This document shows, piece after piece, positions 1 through 12,060 of a DNA stretch of 64,000 nucleotides (position 1 is its first letter; every line of letters starts with the position of its first letter). The stretch spans positions 27,958,579-28,022,578 of the forward strand of contig CM055313.2 in NCBI GenBank assembly GCA_029255685.2, in the 5' to 3' direction. The notes beneath the pieces are model-generated. The model saw only the letters and a list, made by a program, of their open reading frames with translations. It made no database searches and was not told where the DNA came from. Position numbers and translations under genes: made by a program. The DNA is from Silene conica. Lineage: Eukaryota > Streptophyta > Magnoliopsida > Caryophyllales > Caryophyllaceae.

Positions 1-130
1 CTCAAATTTCAACTAAGGTATGATACTTATGAAGTGCCAAGAGAAGGAGAAGGTAACAAGCATGGGTTGAGTCGGAAGGTTACAAAAGTAGCTTCCGAGA
101 CAAGATAGAAGAGAGTTTAAGAAAGAGCAC
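1..130. other. Unassigned flank left of Gypsy A
   Basis: Short sequence before the first LTR. Frame 1 on the plus strand is open from the window edge to a TAG at 106-108 (36 codons, rich in Glu, Lys and Arg), but I recognise no domain. It may be host element DNA, possibly the body of Gypsy B, whose other side would be 10525-10874. The five bases before the LTR (AGCAC) do not match the five after the 3' LTR (ACAAA), so continuity is unproven. Confidence 0.4.
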
Positions 131-446
131 TGTAATACCTCGTATTTTATTACGTTTTATTTATTTATTTATGCTAACCTTATTAGTTTCGATGTCGAGG
201 GATTGTAATAAAAGCGATATAGTATTGTGGACAAGGGGATTTTACGCGTTGTTTTGGAGTCGTATGAGTAATCAATTAGCAAACCCGTACTTGGCTTATG
301 TTATTTGGGACCTAGGGATGCGTGAATAGATGGACCCATACCCTTTGACACCAACAAATGGGCCTAGGGTTGCGTGCAAACAACCCCAGTCCACGGCCTC
401 CATAATTCCATATTTCAGAATTCAAAGAACAGCCCCTCTGCCGCCT

Positions 447-454
447 TATATAAA
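447..454 (+). promoter_or_regulatory. TATA box of Gypsy A 5' LTR
   Basis: TATATAAA about 316 bp inside the LTR, the best core promoter candidate; transcription would start a few tens of bases downstream, making 131 to about 480 the U3. The same motif is at 8325-8332 in the 3' LTR. Prediction from motif and position only. Confidence 0.6.
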
Positions 455-1461
455 CCATCTCCTAACCCTATCCCTAACCTAGACGACACATAACCACTCA
501 CACAACACGACAGCCGCCACTACAGAGACTGCAAAGGAGGTGTTTCACGGTGGTTAAAGGGGTCCTAGGGTCCATCGATCGCATCAGAAAAGGGGTATGT
601 ACATCACTGATCGTGGTTTATGCTTCTTTTGTTCTGTTTTATTTTGCATAATTCAATCGCTATACTTGTTCATAATCTACAATTCTTCGTTATTTATAAT
701 CTGTGACATATGGCGTTTGCGTTCTGACCAAGGTGGTGTCATCCTCGTCGGTCTAGGGCCGCCGTGTAGGGTGGTTCTTTGTCTACGTTGTTATGTTTTA
801 GTTCGCGTCAGAAACAGAGGCCTGAACGTATTAGTTTTGTACTAGTTTCGACTCCCTTTTCCTTTCGTGTCTTTTCTGGCCTTAAGCGTGGTTGGGTGTA
901 TGGTGGTCAGGGGAGATGTTGGGTGGTTGTCACCTTGAGTCGAGGCCTGTCACGGTGGTGTTCTGGTGGTTAGAATGTAGATGGACAGTAGAGTGGAACA
1001 GAGTACGGCGTATGGGTTAAGGTTGGGTCAGGTTTTACGGCGTGTGGGTGCGATGGCCACGAGTGACACCTGCACCAACGGAACCGCCATGGACCAGAGG
1101 TGGGCTGGTGGTATCGTGAGTGGAGGTGGTGGTCACTGGTGGTGTCGATGGGAAGGTTTTGTCACGGTGGTTGTAAGGTTAGTCGGGTTGCGGGTTTTCT
1201 GATGGTGCACGGTCAGAGTTGCTGCTTGCGTTTTGATGGTTCTGGTCGTGGCAGGTGGCCACTGACCTCCTCCCTGGAACCACCGTGGCTCAGTGGCGAG
1301 CCTGGTGGTGTCAGTGGGGAGGCCAGCGGTGGCAGCCGGTACGGGGAGGGGTGTTTTACAGGGCTGCCGGTGTTGGGATTCGCGGGTTTGGTCTGCCGTT
1401 AGGTATGTGGGCTGGGTATGTGCGTAGTGTTATGGGTTGTTGTTGGCCTCATAGTTTATGG

Positions 1462-1464
<3 letters not shown>

Positions 1465-1503
<39 letters not shown>
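1465..1503 (+). repeat. (TAT)13 microsatellite in Gypsy A 5' LTR
   Basis: Thirteen perfect TAT units. The 3' LTR has fourteen (9343-9384). It explains a spurious poly-tyrosine reading frame. Confidence 0.9.
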
Positions 1504-2646
1504 CATTAGTGTTGTTTACTATTTTAAGTAAATGATTTAAGCATTATGTTTGTAGTTGTATGAAAATATTTTATTACATGTTATTTTGGTAAATTGATAA
1601 TATTTCATAATATAGTACTAAGTTATATATGGGTAAAATTAACTAATATAATTGGATAGATGGTCTATGATAATTATGTGAATTGAGCCTAGTTGTGAAT
1701 ATTGATATATGCCTATAATATGTTATAAGTGAGTTGTCCATGCTATGTTTAACAAGTCTATTTTTGGATAGTCTATATTTAGTAAGTTATTAATAGTTAT
1801 AACATGTAATGCAAGAATAGAGTTTAATAGTGAGTAATAATTATAGGAACGGATTTCGAGGAGGAATATTATTAGACGGTGATTTCTTGTCCAGATTGCT
1901 ATCCCAGGTAGGTTACACTGGTGCTTACTCTGTATTAAGTTATGTGTGACTGTGCTTTGCCTATTGGATGCAAGTATGAATTCTGAGCATGATAGTCTTT
2001 ATCTAATTATTTGGCATTGCATTCATAATCATGGCATATGCATTAAGTATTGAGAAAGATATGGATCAGATTATGTTCTGATGTAAAGCCCAGGGTGGTT
2101 CTGCAGACCAGGCCTGGTGTCTTATCAGCTGTTGAGCTGGTGTTCGGTGACGACCGAGTATAGTCTGCCGGGAGGTTCGGTATGGCTTGGTGCAAGGGTA
2201 TGAGAATGAGATTTTGATTGAGCTCGAGCATGTCATAAGCATTTGCATATCATTATGTGTTGCATTATTATTTATTGTTGTGTTATCCTACTCAACCGCG
2301 AGGTTGACAGTGTATTCGTGTTCACCTACAATGATCCGGAATGGGGAGTAGATCTTTCAGGTCAGAGACAGGTGGATTAGGATTGGGCATGGAAGAGAGG
2401 CATGGACTGGACCTACTTAGTCACTAGATCACTTAGTCTTATTTCATAGTCGCACTTTTGTTTTATTCATTTGTGGAAGTTTTGGACTAAGTTTGTAAAA
2501 GATCAGTTTAACTATTTATTTTTTTTTAAGTACTGCGCTTCTTTCTCTATGTATATCTACTACCCTGGTTTAACCAGGATGGTAACAGTCTTATTTACCC
2601 TGGAAGTCCTAGTTCAGGCTCCTAGGTAAATGGGGGTGTTACAAAG

Positions 2647-2658
2647 TGGTATCAGAGC
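2647..2658 (+). other. Primer binding site (tRNA-iMet), Gypsy A
   Basis: TGGTATCAGAGC three bases after the 5' LTR end. This is the usual plant primer site complementary to the 3' end of initiator tRNA-Met and starts minus-strand DNA synthesis. Confidence 0.93.
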
Positions 2659-3243
2659 GAACGATCCTCAGGCCTAAACAAAACAAAAAAAAAAAAAAAA
2701 AAAAAACGAAAATAATGAACATAGGAGTGTCTAAATAAAATGAATCCCAGGCTAGTAACTGTTAGGAGCCCCATAGGGTTGGGATGAGTTAGGGGCCCCC
2801 TCAAACCAAGCCACTGGCCCTTTCAGTCTAACCTGGTAACCTTGAGAGATGAAGAGGGTGGGTAGCATTAAGAAAGACCCAAGGCGGATATATAATATAT
2901 GTATGTTATGCTAACATTTCAGCGCCAAGGACTGAGGTAAGTAAATGGATGAGTAGATACATGTATACTGTAAGGCATGGAAGTGATGATATATGATGAT
3001 TGGCATGTATAAGTTGTTATTTTCAACCTTTGAGAACATGAGTTTATATCTTAATTCTTGTCTATGAGTGAGATTTGTATGAATATATGCATGTGGTTAT
3101 GTGATCCCTAAGCCTTTAGGTAGACTTTTAATAAGGATTTAACTGTATGAAAAGTTACATGCTGAGTATGTATGCAAGTAAGACTAAGTCAGAATAGGAA
3201 TTTACCTAGGATGCTCATAAACTTTTGTCACCTGTGTAGCAAA
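2659..3243 (+). other. Leader of Gypsy A
   Basis: 585 bp between primer site and Gag start, with an A-rich tract near 2683-2706. No ORF of note. The reading frame is open upstream of the Gag start from an ATG at 3172. Confidence 0.8.
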
Positions 3244-6200
3244 ATGCCTCCCAGGAGAGAACCCAACACTGCTAATGTATCGCGAGAGGAATACGATCGC
3301 CTAGTAGCTATGAACGCTGCTCTCCTAGCTAAGATTGGGGCAAACACTCAGTCTGACGCCATCAAGATGAGTAATAATATTTCCCGGCATAACCCCACCA
3401 AGTACGATGGGGAGGGAGCACCGATTCTACTTGCAGAGTGGTGCCGAGAGTTCGAGAGCATATTCGAACTGCTGTCTGTACCAGAATCAATGAAGGTGGA
3501 CCAAGCTGTATTCTACCTGAAGGGTACAGCTAGGTTATGGTGGAATAACAATAAAGAAGAAATCAAGGCAGTTGCAGAAGAGATCGGTTCAGAATATGTG
3601 CGCTGGGAGGAGTTCAGGGGGATATTATCCTCTAAGTTCGTGCCGGAGCATGTAAAAGGGAAGCTGAGAGCAGAATTCGATTCATTCCAAATGGCTGAAG
3701 GGATGACTGTGGAGGAATATCACAGTAAGTTTTTACAACTGGCAGAGAATGTAGCTGACTTAGGCTACACACAGGAGATGTTAGCAGCAAGGTTTGAGAA
3801 GGGACTGACTCTCAATATCAAGAGGAGCATGCTGGCAACCAAGCCCACGACTGTGGAAGATATCTACGAGAGGGCTGGCCAGGCAGAAAGGCTAGCTGAC
3901 CAGATTAAGGAGGAAGAGAAGACTAAGGGTGATAAGAGGAAGGCGGAATCTGGAGCCGAAAGCTCAGGGAACAAGAAGCCAAATAACCAATATCGGTCAT
4001 TTTTCTCCAACAGTGCACCTGGAGGAAATGGCAATCGTGGTGGAAATCGCTCTATTTCTGGGACAAGTGGTGCCAATCCTACATGTTTCAAGTGTGGGAA
4101 AATTGGGCACAAGCAATCAAATTGTTGGTCGGGAACACAAAGTGCTGGGAACAGTTACCATAGAGGTAATCAGGGTGGTGGATTCAGGACACCAAATGCA
4201 AATTATCCAAACAACAACAGATCTGGAGGTAATAACTACCAGAGGAATTTCAGCAGCTACAATAACCAGAACCGCTACCAAGGAAACCAGAGTAGTGGTA
4301 ATGGTAAATTTCAGAAGACCCTGGCAGAGGCTAGCACTCAGAGTGGAGCAGGATCCGTGAACCAGAGTGGGGCTAAGAAGAGTGGGGCACTGTTTATGAT
4401 GGGCAAAGAGGCTGCAGAGGAGGATGCACATGTTGTTACTGGTACATTTCTAGTACATACCCTTCCTACTTTTGTTTTATTTGATTCTGGAGCATCGCAT
4501 TCTTTCATATCTGCGGAGCATGCTAGGGCTATAGGACTCGATATATATAGTAGTATAGCTGATTCTGTAACCATACCGTCTGGAGAGTCCATAGCTTGTA
4601 ATAGAGTTTACACCAATGTAATAATCCAAGTAGGAGAAGTGAGTTTTGAGTCGAATTTGATCGAGTTCCCGTTGGGAGGCTTTGAGGTGATATTAGGCAT
4701 GGATTGGCTGAAAAAGTACAAGGCCTACATTGATTGCTACCAAGGGAAGATCACCTTGAGGGGACCCAAGGGAGTGAGGGTATCCTACAAGGGATATTCT
4801 GTAAAACCTAAGCTGAAGCTGATAACTATCAATGCGCTGAAGACCTGTTTGAAGAGGGGTGATGAAATGCTGTTGTGCCATGTGAGAGATCTGACTGCCG
4901 AGAAACCCCAAGCCGGGGAGATCGATGTTGTAAGGGATTTTGAAGACGTGTTTCCAGAAGAAATTCCTGGGTTACCGCCAAAGAGGGACTTGGATTTTGG
5001 CATTGATCTGAAACCCGGGGCTGAGCCAATTTCTAAAGCACCTTATCGCATGGGACCTAAGGAATTGGAGGAGTTGAGGAAGCAGCTGGATGAATTAGCA
5101 AGCAAGGGTTACGTAAGACCAAGTGTGTCACCTTGGGGAGCACCAGTTTTGTTTGTAAAGAAGAAGGACGGAACCATGAGATTGTGCGTGGATTATAGGG
5201 AGCTTAACAATGTAACAATCAAGAACCGATATCCTTTACCTCGCATCGACGATCTATTTGACCAGTTGAGTGGAGCTGGTGTGTTTTCCAAGATCGATTT
5301 GAGGTCAGGGTATCATCAGCTGAGAATCAAAGATGCAGATATTCACAAGACTGCGTTCAGATCGAGGTATGGGCATTATGAATTCGTAGTGATGCCATTT
5401 GGTTTGACTAATGCACCTGCTGTCTTCATGGACTTAATGAACAGGGTGTTTAGTCCTTATCTGGACCAGTTTGTGGTGGTGTTCATCGACGACATCTTGG
5501 TGTATTCAAAGAACAGAGAAGAGCATGCTAAACATCTGAGCTTGGTGTTGCAGACTTTGAGGGACCATCAATTATATGCCAAGCTAAGTAAGTGCGAGTT
5601 TTGGCTCGAGAAGGTTGCCTTTCTGGGCCATGTGGTGTCTAAGGAAGGTGTTTCTGTTGATCCTAGCAAGATTGAAGCCGTTTCGAGGTGGGAACGACCG
5701 AAGAATGTGGCTGACATTCGAAGTTTCTTGGGTTTGGCCGGTTACTACAGGAGGTTCGTGAAAGACTTTTCGAAGATAGCTAAACCGATGACTTCACTGA
5801 TGCGGAAAGAGAATAGATTTGTCTGGGATGAGAGTTGTGAGAAGGCGTTCTTAGATCTGAAGGAGCGTCTTACTACAGCTCCTATCCTTGCTTTGCCAGA
5901 AGGGAGTGAAAATTTCGAAGTCTATACAGATGCTTCTAAGAAAGGTTTGGGATGTGTACTGATGCAGAACGGACGAGTGATTGCATATGCTTCTAGGCAG
6001 TTGAAGCCTTATGAGGAGAATTATCCGACGCATGATCTAGAGCTGGGAGCGGTAGTTTTTGCACTTAAGTTGTGGCGACATTATCTTTATGGAGCTACAT
6101 TTAAAGTGTATTCGGATCACAAGAGTCTAAAATATATTTACACTCAGAGAGAACTGAACATGCGACAGAGGAGGTGGATAGAGCTTATTGGAGACTATGA

Positions 6201-7821
6201 CATGGAGATCTTGTACAAGGAGGGAAAGGCTAATGTCGTGGCTGATGCATTGAGTAGGAAGTCTGTTCACGCCCTGTGCACAGCTATGTCCAGATTGAGT
6301 ATGTATCGTGAGTTAGGACAGATGGGAATCGCAGTGATAAAGAAAGGTGAGACCATGGGGGATTTGACGATCGAGCCTGAGTTATATGCTGAGATTCGCG
6401 AAAGACAGAAGGGTGATCCTAGAATTCAGAAATGGCGTGAGGCAGTGAGCAAAGCTAGTGATGACGAGCCATATTCTAAGTTCGAGATTTACAGTGATGA
6501 TAGCTTGAGATTTGATGGGAGATGGTGTGTACCTGATGATGAGGAATTGAAGAAAAAGATTCTGGTCGAAGCACATTCTACACCTTATTTCGTTCATCCT
6601 GGAGGGGATAAGCTGTACAAAGACCTGAAGAAAGCATTCTGGTGGCCAAAAATGAAGCAGGAGGTGGCTAAGTTTGTCTCTCGATGTTTGGTATGTCAAA
6701 GAGTTAAGGGAGAACATAAGAGGCCGCAAGGGAAGTTACAGCCACTTGATGTACCTGAGTGGAAGTGGGAAAGCATATCGATGGATTTCATTGTGCGCTT
6801 GCCTAGGACTTCAAGAGGGAATGACATGATTTGGGTAATCGTTGACAGGTTGACTAAGTCAGCCCATTTCATACCGATGAAGGAGACTTGGAGTAAAGCT
6901 GAATTAGCCAAGGCTTACGTTAAGCATGTGGTGAAGCTTCATGGTGTCCCTAAGGACATTGTTTCTGATCGTGATTCGAGATTCATTTCAAAGTTCTGGC
7001 AAGAGTTACAGACATTGATGGGAACTACTTTGAAGATGAGTACTGCATTCCATCCAGCAACTGATGGTCAGACTGAGAGGACTATCCAGACACTGGAGGA
7101 TATGCTGCGGGCTTGTGTACTAGAGTTTGGAGGATCTTGGGAGGACCGACTTGATTTGATAGAGTTTTCTTATAACAATAGCTATCATGCTAGCATCGGG
7201 ATGGCTCCTTTCGAGGCATTGTATGGGAGGAAGTGTAGGAGTCCAGTCTGTTGGGATGATCGAGCTGATACAGTGACTTTGGGACCTGAAATGATTCAGG
7301 AAATGATAGCACAGGTCCAGGTGATTCGTCAGAAGATGAGAGCCGCTCAAGATAGACAGAAAAGTTATGCTGATCTAAAGAGGAGTGACATCACATTTGA
7401 GGCAGGAGAGAAAGTTTTACTGAAAGTGTCGCCCATGAGAGGAGTGATGAGGTTTGGCAAGAGGGGCAAGTTGAGTAAGAAGTTCATTGGGCCATTCGAG
7501 ATTTTGGAGCGAGTTGGTGAGGTAGCTTATCGATTAGCCCTACCTCCAGCTTTAGCCAGAGTGCATAATGTGTTTCATGTATCCCAGCTGAGAAGATATA
7601 TCAGTGATCTTTCACATATTCTCGATCATGAGGTCATCGAGGTCGATGAGCAGTTGACCTACGAGGAGAGACCCAAGGAAATACTAGACATGAAGGTGCG
7701 GAAGACCAGAAATGGAGAGACCGCGCTTGTCAAAGTATTATGGACAAATCATAATGTTGAGGAAGCTACTTGGGAGACCGAGGTTTCGATGAGGGAAAAA
7801 TATCCTGAACTGTGCATTTGA
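3244..7821 (+). CDS. gag-pol: Gypsy A gag-pol polyprotein (chromovirus)
   Basis: A single 1525-residue polyprotein makes the particle and enzymes for retrotransposition. I chose the ATG at 3244 (MPPRRE), because Gypsy C starts the same way; an in-frame ATG at 3172 would add 24 residues. Order: Gag capsid domain (about 70-220), CCHC knuckle starting at Cys281, aspartic protease with LFDSGAS (Asp414), reverse transcriptase with FIDDIL (Asp749, Asp750), RNase H with YTDAS (Asp896), integrase HHCC zinc finger (His1111, His1118, Cys1148, Cys1151), integrase DDE (Asp1181, Asp1242, Glu1278), and a C-terminal chromodomain-like module in the last 50 residues ([13 protein letters not shown]). No stop or frameshift interrupts it. 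Known: chromodomains of this class can steer integration to particular chromatin. Inferred: the element may still be active. Confidence 0.96.
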   Translation: MPPRREPNTANVSREEYDRLVAMNAALLAKIGANTQSDAIKMSNNISRHNPTKYDGEGAPILLAEWCREFESIFELLSVPESMKVDQAVFYLKGTARLWWNNNKEEIKAVAEEIGSEYVRWEEFRGILSSKFVPEHVKGKLRAEFDSFQMAEGMTVEEYHSKFLQLAENVADLGYTQEMLAARFEKGLTLNIKRSMLATKPTTVEDIYERAGQAERLADQIKEEEKTKGDKRKAESGAESSGNKKPNNQYRSFFSNSAPGGNGNRGGNRSISGTSGANPTCFKCGKIGHKQSNCWSGTQSAGNSYHRGNQGGGFRTPNANYPNNNRSGGNNYQRNFSSYNNQNRYQGNQSSGNGKFQKTLAEASTQSGAGSVNQSGAKKSGALFMMGKEAAEEDAHVVTGTFLVHTLPTFVLFDSGASHSFISAEHARAIGLDIYSSIADSVTIPSGESIACNRVYTNVIIQVGEVSFESNLIEFPLGGFEVILGMDWLKKYKAYIDCYQGKITLRGPKGVRVSYKGYSVKPKLKLITINALKTCLKRGDEMLLCHVRDLTAEKPQAGEIDVVRDFEDVFPEEIPGLPPKRDLDFGIDLKPGAEPISKAPYRMGPKELEELRKQLDELASKGYVRPSVSPWGAPVLFVKKKDGTMRLCVDYRELNNVTIKNRYPLPRIDDLFDQLSGAGVFSKIDLRSGYHQLRIKDADIHKTAFRSRYGHYEFVVMPFGLTNAPAVFMDLMNRVFSPYLDQFVVVFIDDILVYSKNREEHAKHLSLVLQTLRDHQLYAKLSKCEFWLEKVAFLGHVVSKEGVSVDPSKIEAVSRWERPKNVADIRSFLGLAGYYRRFVKDFSKIAKPMTSLMRKENRFVWDESCEKAFLDLKERLTTAPILALPEGSENFEVYTDASKKGLGCVLMQNGRVIAYASRQLKPYEENYPTHDLELGAVVFALKLWRHYLYGATFKVYSDHKSLKYIYTQRELNMRQRRWIELIGDYDMEILYKEGKANVVADALSRKSVHALCTAMSRLSMYRELGQMGIAVIKKGETMGDLTIEPELYAEIRERQKGDPRIQKWREAVSKASDDEPYSKFEIYSDDSLRFDGRWCVPDDEELKKKILVEAHSTPYFVHPGGDKLYKDLKKAFWWPKMKQEVAKFVSRCLVCQRVKGEHKRPQGKLQPLDVPEWKWESISMDFIVRLPRTSRGNDMIWVIVDRLTKSAHFIPMKETWSKAELAKAYVKHVVKLHGVPKDIVSDRDSRFISKFWQELQTLMGTTLKMSTAFHPATDGQTERTIQTLEDMLRACVLEFGGSWEDRLDLIEFSYNNSYHASIGMAPFEALYGRKCRSPVCWDDRADTVTLGPEMIQEMIAQVQVIRQKMRAAQDRQKSYADLKRSDITFEAGEKVLLKVSPMRGVMRFGKRGKLSKKFIGPFEILERVGEVAYRLALPPALARVHNVFHVSQLRRYISDLSHILDHEVIEVDEQLTYEERPKEILDMKVRKTRNGETALVKVLWTNHNVEEATWETEVSMREKYPELCI

Positions 7822-8008
7822 GGTAAGTTACGAGGACGTAACGTTTTTTTTAGAGGGGTAGAATGTGACAATTCGTGTTTTAAAGTAAATTATCAGTTCC
7901 TAATGTTATATGTTGTTACTTTCTCTGTCCGTTACATGCTTTACTGATCAGTTTTGTTGACCTTGGGATGGTGAACTTCGGGACGAAGTCCTTTTAAGGG
8001 GGGAAGAC
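7822..8008 (+). other. 3' untranslated segment of Gypsy A with two polypurine tracts
   Basis: Two PPT-like tracts are present. The proximal one (7851-7863, TAGAGGGGTAGAA) is followed at 7864 by TGTGACAA, the position where the Gypsy C LTR begins. The distal one (7991-8008, AAGGGGGGAAGAC) directly abuts the 3' LTR and is the one in use. A phrase just upstream, GAACTTCGGGACGAAG, is shared with Gypsy C. Confidence 0.85.
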
Positions 8009-9339
8009 TGTAATACCTCGTATTTTATTACGTTTTATTTATTTATTTATGCTAACCTTATTAGTTTCGATGTCGAGGGATTGTAATAAAAGCGATATAG
8101 TATTATGGACAAGGGGATTTTACGCGTTGTTTTGGAGTCGTATGAGTAATCAATTAGCAAACCCGTACTTGGCTTATGTTATTTGGGACCTAGGGATGCG
8201 TGAATAGATGGACCCATACCCTTTGACACCAACAAATGGGCCTAGGGTTGCGTGCAAACAACCCCAGTCCACGGCCTCCATAATTCCATATTTCAGAATT
8301 CAAAGAACAGCCCCTCTGCCGCCTTATATAAACCATCTCCTAACCCTATCCCTAACCTAGACGACACATAACCACTCACACAACACGACAGCCGCCACTA
8401 CAGAGACTGCAAAGGAGGTGTTTCACGGTGGTTAAAGGGGTCCTAGGGTCCATCGATCGCATCAGAAAAGGGGTATGTACATCACTGATCGTGGTTTATG
8501 CTTCTTTTGTTCTGTTTTATTTTGCATAATTCAATCGCTATACTTGTTCATAATCTACAATTCTTCGTTATTTATAATCTGTGACATATGGCGTTTGCGT
8601 TCTGACCAAGGTGGTGTCATCCTCGTCGGTCTAGGGCCGCCGTGTAGGGTGGTTCTTTGTCTACGTTGTTATGTTTTAGTTCGCGTCAGAAACAGAGGCC
8701 TGAACGTATTAGTTTTGTACTAGTTTCGACTCCCTTTTCCTTTCGTGTCTTTTCTGGCCTTAAGCGTGGTTGGGTGTATGGTGGTCAGGGGAGATGTTGG
8801 GTGGTTGTCACCTTGAGTCGAGGCCTGTCACGGTGGTGTTCTGGTGGTTAGAATGTAGATGGACAGTAGAGTGGAACAGAGTACGGCGTATGGGTTAAGG
8901 TTGGGTCAGGTTTTACGGCGTGTGGGTGCGATGGCCACGAGTGACACCTGCACCAACGGAACCGCCATGGACCAGAGGTGGGCTGGTGGTATCGTGAGTG
9001 GAGGTGGTGGTCACTGGTGGTGTCGATGGGAAGGTTTTGTCACGGTGGTTGTAAGGTTAGTCGGGTTGCGGGTTTTCTGATGGTGCACGGTCAGAGTTGC
9101 TGCTTGCGTTTTGATGGTTCTGGTCGTGGCAGGTGGCCACTGACCTCCTCCCTGGAACCACCGTGGCTCAGTGGCGAGCCTGGTGGTGTCAGTGGGGAGG
9201 CCAGCGGTGGCAGCCGGTACGGGGAGGGGTGTTTTACAGGGCTGCCGGTGTTGGGATTCGCGGGTTTGGTCTGCCGTTAGGTATGTGGGCTGGGTATGTG
9301 CGTAGTGTTATGGGTTGTTGTTGGCCTCATAGTTTATGG

Positions 9340-9384
<45 letters not shown>

Positions 9385-10524
9385 CATTAGTGTTGTTTAC
9401 TATTTTAAGTAAATGATTTAAGCATTATGTTTGTAGTTGTATGAAAATATTTTATTACATGTTATTTTGGTAAATTGATAATATTTCATAATATAGTACT
9501 AAGTTATATATGGGTAAAATTAACTAATATAATTGGATAGATGGTCTATGATAATTATGTGAATTGAGCCTAGTTGTGAATATTGATATATGCCTATAAT
9601 ATGTTATAAGTGAGTTGTCCATGCTATGTTTAACAAGTCTATTTTTGGATAGTCTATATTTAGTAAGTTATTAATAGTTATAACATGTAATGCAAGAATA
9701 GAGTTTAATAGTGAGTAATAATTATAGGAACGGATTTCGAGGAGGAATATTATTAGACGGTGATTTCTTGTCCAGATTGCTATCCCAGGTAGGTTACACT
9801 GGTGCTTACTCTGTATTAAGTTATGTGTGACTGTGCTTTGCCTATTGGATGCAAGTATGAATTCTGAGCATGATAGTCTTTATCTAATTATTTGGCATTG
9901 CATTCATAATCATGGCATATGCATTAAGTATTGAGAAAGATATGGATCAGATTATGTTCTGATGTAAAGCCCAGGGTGGTTCTGCAGACCAGGCCTGGTG
10001 TCTTATCAGCTGTTGAGCTGGTGTTCGGTGACGACCGAGTATAGTCTGCCGGGAGGTTCGGTATGGCTTGGTGCAAGGGTATGAGAATGAGATTTTGATT
10101 GAGCTCGAGCATGTCATAAGCATTTGCATATCATTATGTGTTGCATTATTATTTATTGTTGTGTTATCCTACTCAACCGCGAGGTTGACAGTGTATTCGT
10201 GTTCACCTACAATGATCCGGAATGGGGAGTAGATCTTTCAGGTCAGAGACAGGTGGATTAGGATTGGGCATGGAAGAGAGGCATGGACTGGACCTACTTA
10301 GTCACTAGATCACTTAGTCTTATTTCATAGTCGCACTTTTGTTTTATTCATTTGTGGAAGTTTTGGACTAAGTTTGTAAAAGATCAGTTTAACTATTTTT
10401 TTTTTTTTTAGTACTGCGCTTCTTTCTCTATGTATATCTACTACCCTGATTTAACCAGGATGGTAACAGTCTTATTTACCCTGGAAGTCCTAGTTCAGGC
10501 TCCTAGGTAAATGGGGGTGTTACA
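8009..10524 (+). repeat. 3' LTR of Gypsy A
   Basis: 2516 bp copy of the 5' LTR with the same ends. The 3-bp length difference equals one extra TAT unit. It carries the matching TATA box (8325-8332) and microsatellite (9343-9384). Confidence 0.96.
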
Positions 10525-10874
10525 ACAAAAGAAATGCATCCGGAGGCAAGAGAAGGAAGGCGATGCATGATAAGAAGAGCTAAATTCAGGAACAAAGAAG
10601 CATTTACCAAGGAAAACAAGGATCTTCCAACTTCGGTAGTAGGCTCCAGTCTTTATCACCACTCAGATGAGCTCACGGTTCACCTGTTCTAAAGCACAAC
10701 AATAAACTCAAGGACAATTAACAAACCGGTTAGACCTAACAAAGAGAAATCACAGTACAGACTACCACTTGGTCCTTAAGTCTACCCATCTCTCATTCAT
10801 TATTTCAGGTCAAGTTCATATCTAAGTTGGGGTACACGTGCGTGCGTCGGGAGCATTACTGCTCTGATACCAAC
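10525..10874 (-). mobile_element. Gypsy B internal stub with PBS
   Basis: 350 bp of 5' leader of a minus-strand Gypsy. Read on the minus strand, the B LTR is followed by TTGGTATCAGAGC; the core is the complement of 10861-10872, the tRNA-iMet primer site. No coding sequence is left on this side, because Gypsy A begins immediately to the left. Confidence 0.75.
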
Positions 10875-11540
10875 TGTGACACCCCGCGATATTACATAAA
10901 AATAAACAAGCAACTTGCAGCGGAAATACGGTATTTTTAAAAACTTTCGACATATATAAATAAGCTTAATCGCGGAATATCAAAGAACATGTGAAAGATT
11001 AAAACTAAAGAAAAGTATAACTTATACAAGATAAAAGAAAGATCACAAGGGATAAGGTATCCCTCGATGACAACATAATTAAATCTAAGCTAAACGTATA
11101 TAGGTAATTGTCGACTAATCAACAATGCTCGCTAGCCACACGTCTTCCCCAAACAGCACCAACCTACATACATGAAACATGTACGCCACAGTCAGTGGGG
11201 AGTAACTCGAGGTTCTCCCAGCCACTTTTTGTCAGAAAACACGTAAACGGTAATACAACACAACATATACATATGAACATGCATATACAAAGATAAATAC
11301 TTAAATATGACATATTCAAATATGACAAACATAGTCAAGCATGAACCAACATGTGAACTACAAACAAGGTCATCATGTGAACTATATCAAACGGATAATC
11401 AACCCAAGTGAATGACTCAGCGGCCAACACTTGATGGCATGTTCATTCACACAAACAACAAGCAAATAATTGAGTCAGAGGCCAACACTAGATGGCATGG
11501 CCAATCACAGAACATACAAGAATAGAATGAACGCCGTCAG

Positions 11541-12060
11541 GGAACATAACCGTTACCACTGACCGCTAGGTCGCATAACCACGACACTAGCTATCGGGAC
11601 GCATAACCACGACACCGACTCTATGTATAGTGCATAACCGACAACTATATGCCTAAGACCTGGCCAGACCTCTCGATGTAATAACCTACACCGAACGACA
11701 CACGGGGACCGGGCCGCATAACCACGGACACCGACCAATCCCGAACGTAGATAAAACCCATAACCGGGGTGGCATTGGTTCATTACAATGATACACAAAT
11801 CGTACCACCGCTATCCATTCACAAACAAGGTGACATAACCGTCACTCACAAACTTAGGATGACATAACCGTCATCCAGACACAAGCAAGGCAACATAAAC
11901 GTTACCCGACTCAATCTTAAGATAACATAACCGTTATCAAATCACAAGTAAAGTAACATAACCATGACTCGACTCAACTCAAGACAACATAACCGTTATC
12001 AAATTACAAGTAAGACAACATAACCGTTATCATTACCACTCAAGCTAACATAACCGTTAA
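11541..12060 (-). repeat. CATAACCGT motif array in Gypsy B LTR
   Basis: Degenerate array in which ATAACCG- or ATAACCAC-type words recur every 20-60 bp. At least five copies read CATAACCGTTA; on the sense (minus) strand that is TAACGGTTATG, containing AACGG, the core recognised by plant MYB proteins. Others read ATAACCGTC or GCATAACCACGAC. The aligned slot in B' has GCGTATAACCACTGCCTC instead. A regulatory role is inference. Confidence 0.7.

Larger units (their letters stand above)
131..2643 (+). repeat. 5' LTR of Gypsy A
   Basis: Starts TGTAATACC and ends GGGTGTTACA, giving the canonical TG...CA; 2513 bp. It holds a TATA box at 447-454, a G/T-rich stretch around 880-1400, a TAT microsatellite, and a terminal block shared with the LTRs of Gypsy C and E. 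Small ORFs inside it recur exactly in the 3' LTR and look non-coding. Confidence 0.96.
131..10524 (+). mobile_element. Gypsy A: complete Ty3/Gypsy chromovirus (Tekay/Del-like)
   Basis: Full-length LTR retrotransposon: 5' LTR (131-2643), tRNA-iMet primer site (2647-2658), leader, one gag-pol ORF (3244-7821), 3' untranslated segment with two polypurine tracts, and 3' LTR (8009-10524). The domain order Gag, protease, RT, RNase H, integrase, chromodomain places it among chromoviruses. By eye the LTRs differ at only about four substitutions (for example 237/8115 and 2569/10449) plus one TAT repeat unit, so the insertion is recent. No obvious 5-bp target duplication is visible. An intact ORF, PBS and PPT mean it could be autonomous. 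Tekay/Del assignment is inferred from layout and C-terminus, not from a tree. Confidence 0.95.

Noticed and set aside
597-1509. Several small ORFs in the Gypsy A LTR, one ending in poly-Tyr
   Set aside because: They recur identically in the 3' LTR (8475-9390), match no family, and the poly-Tyr is the TAT microsatellite.
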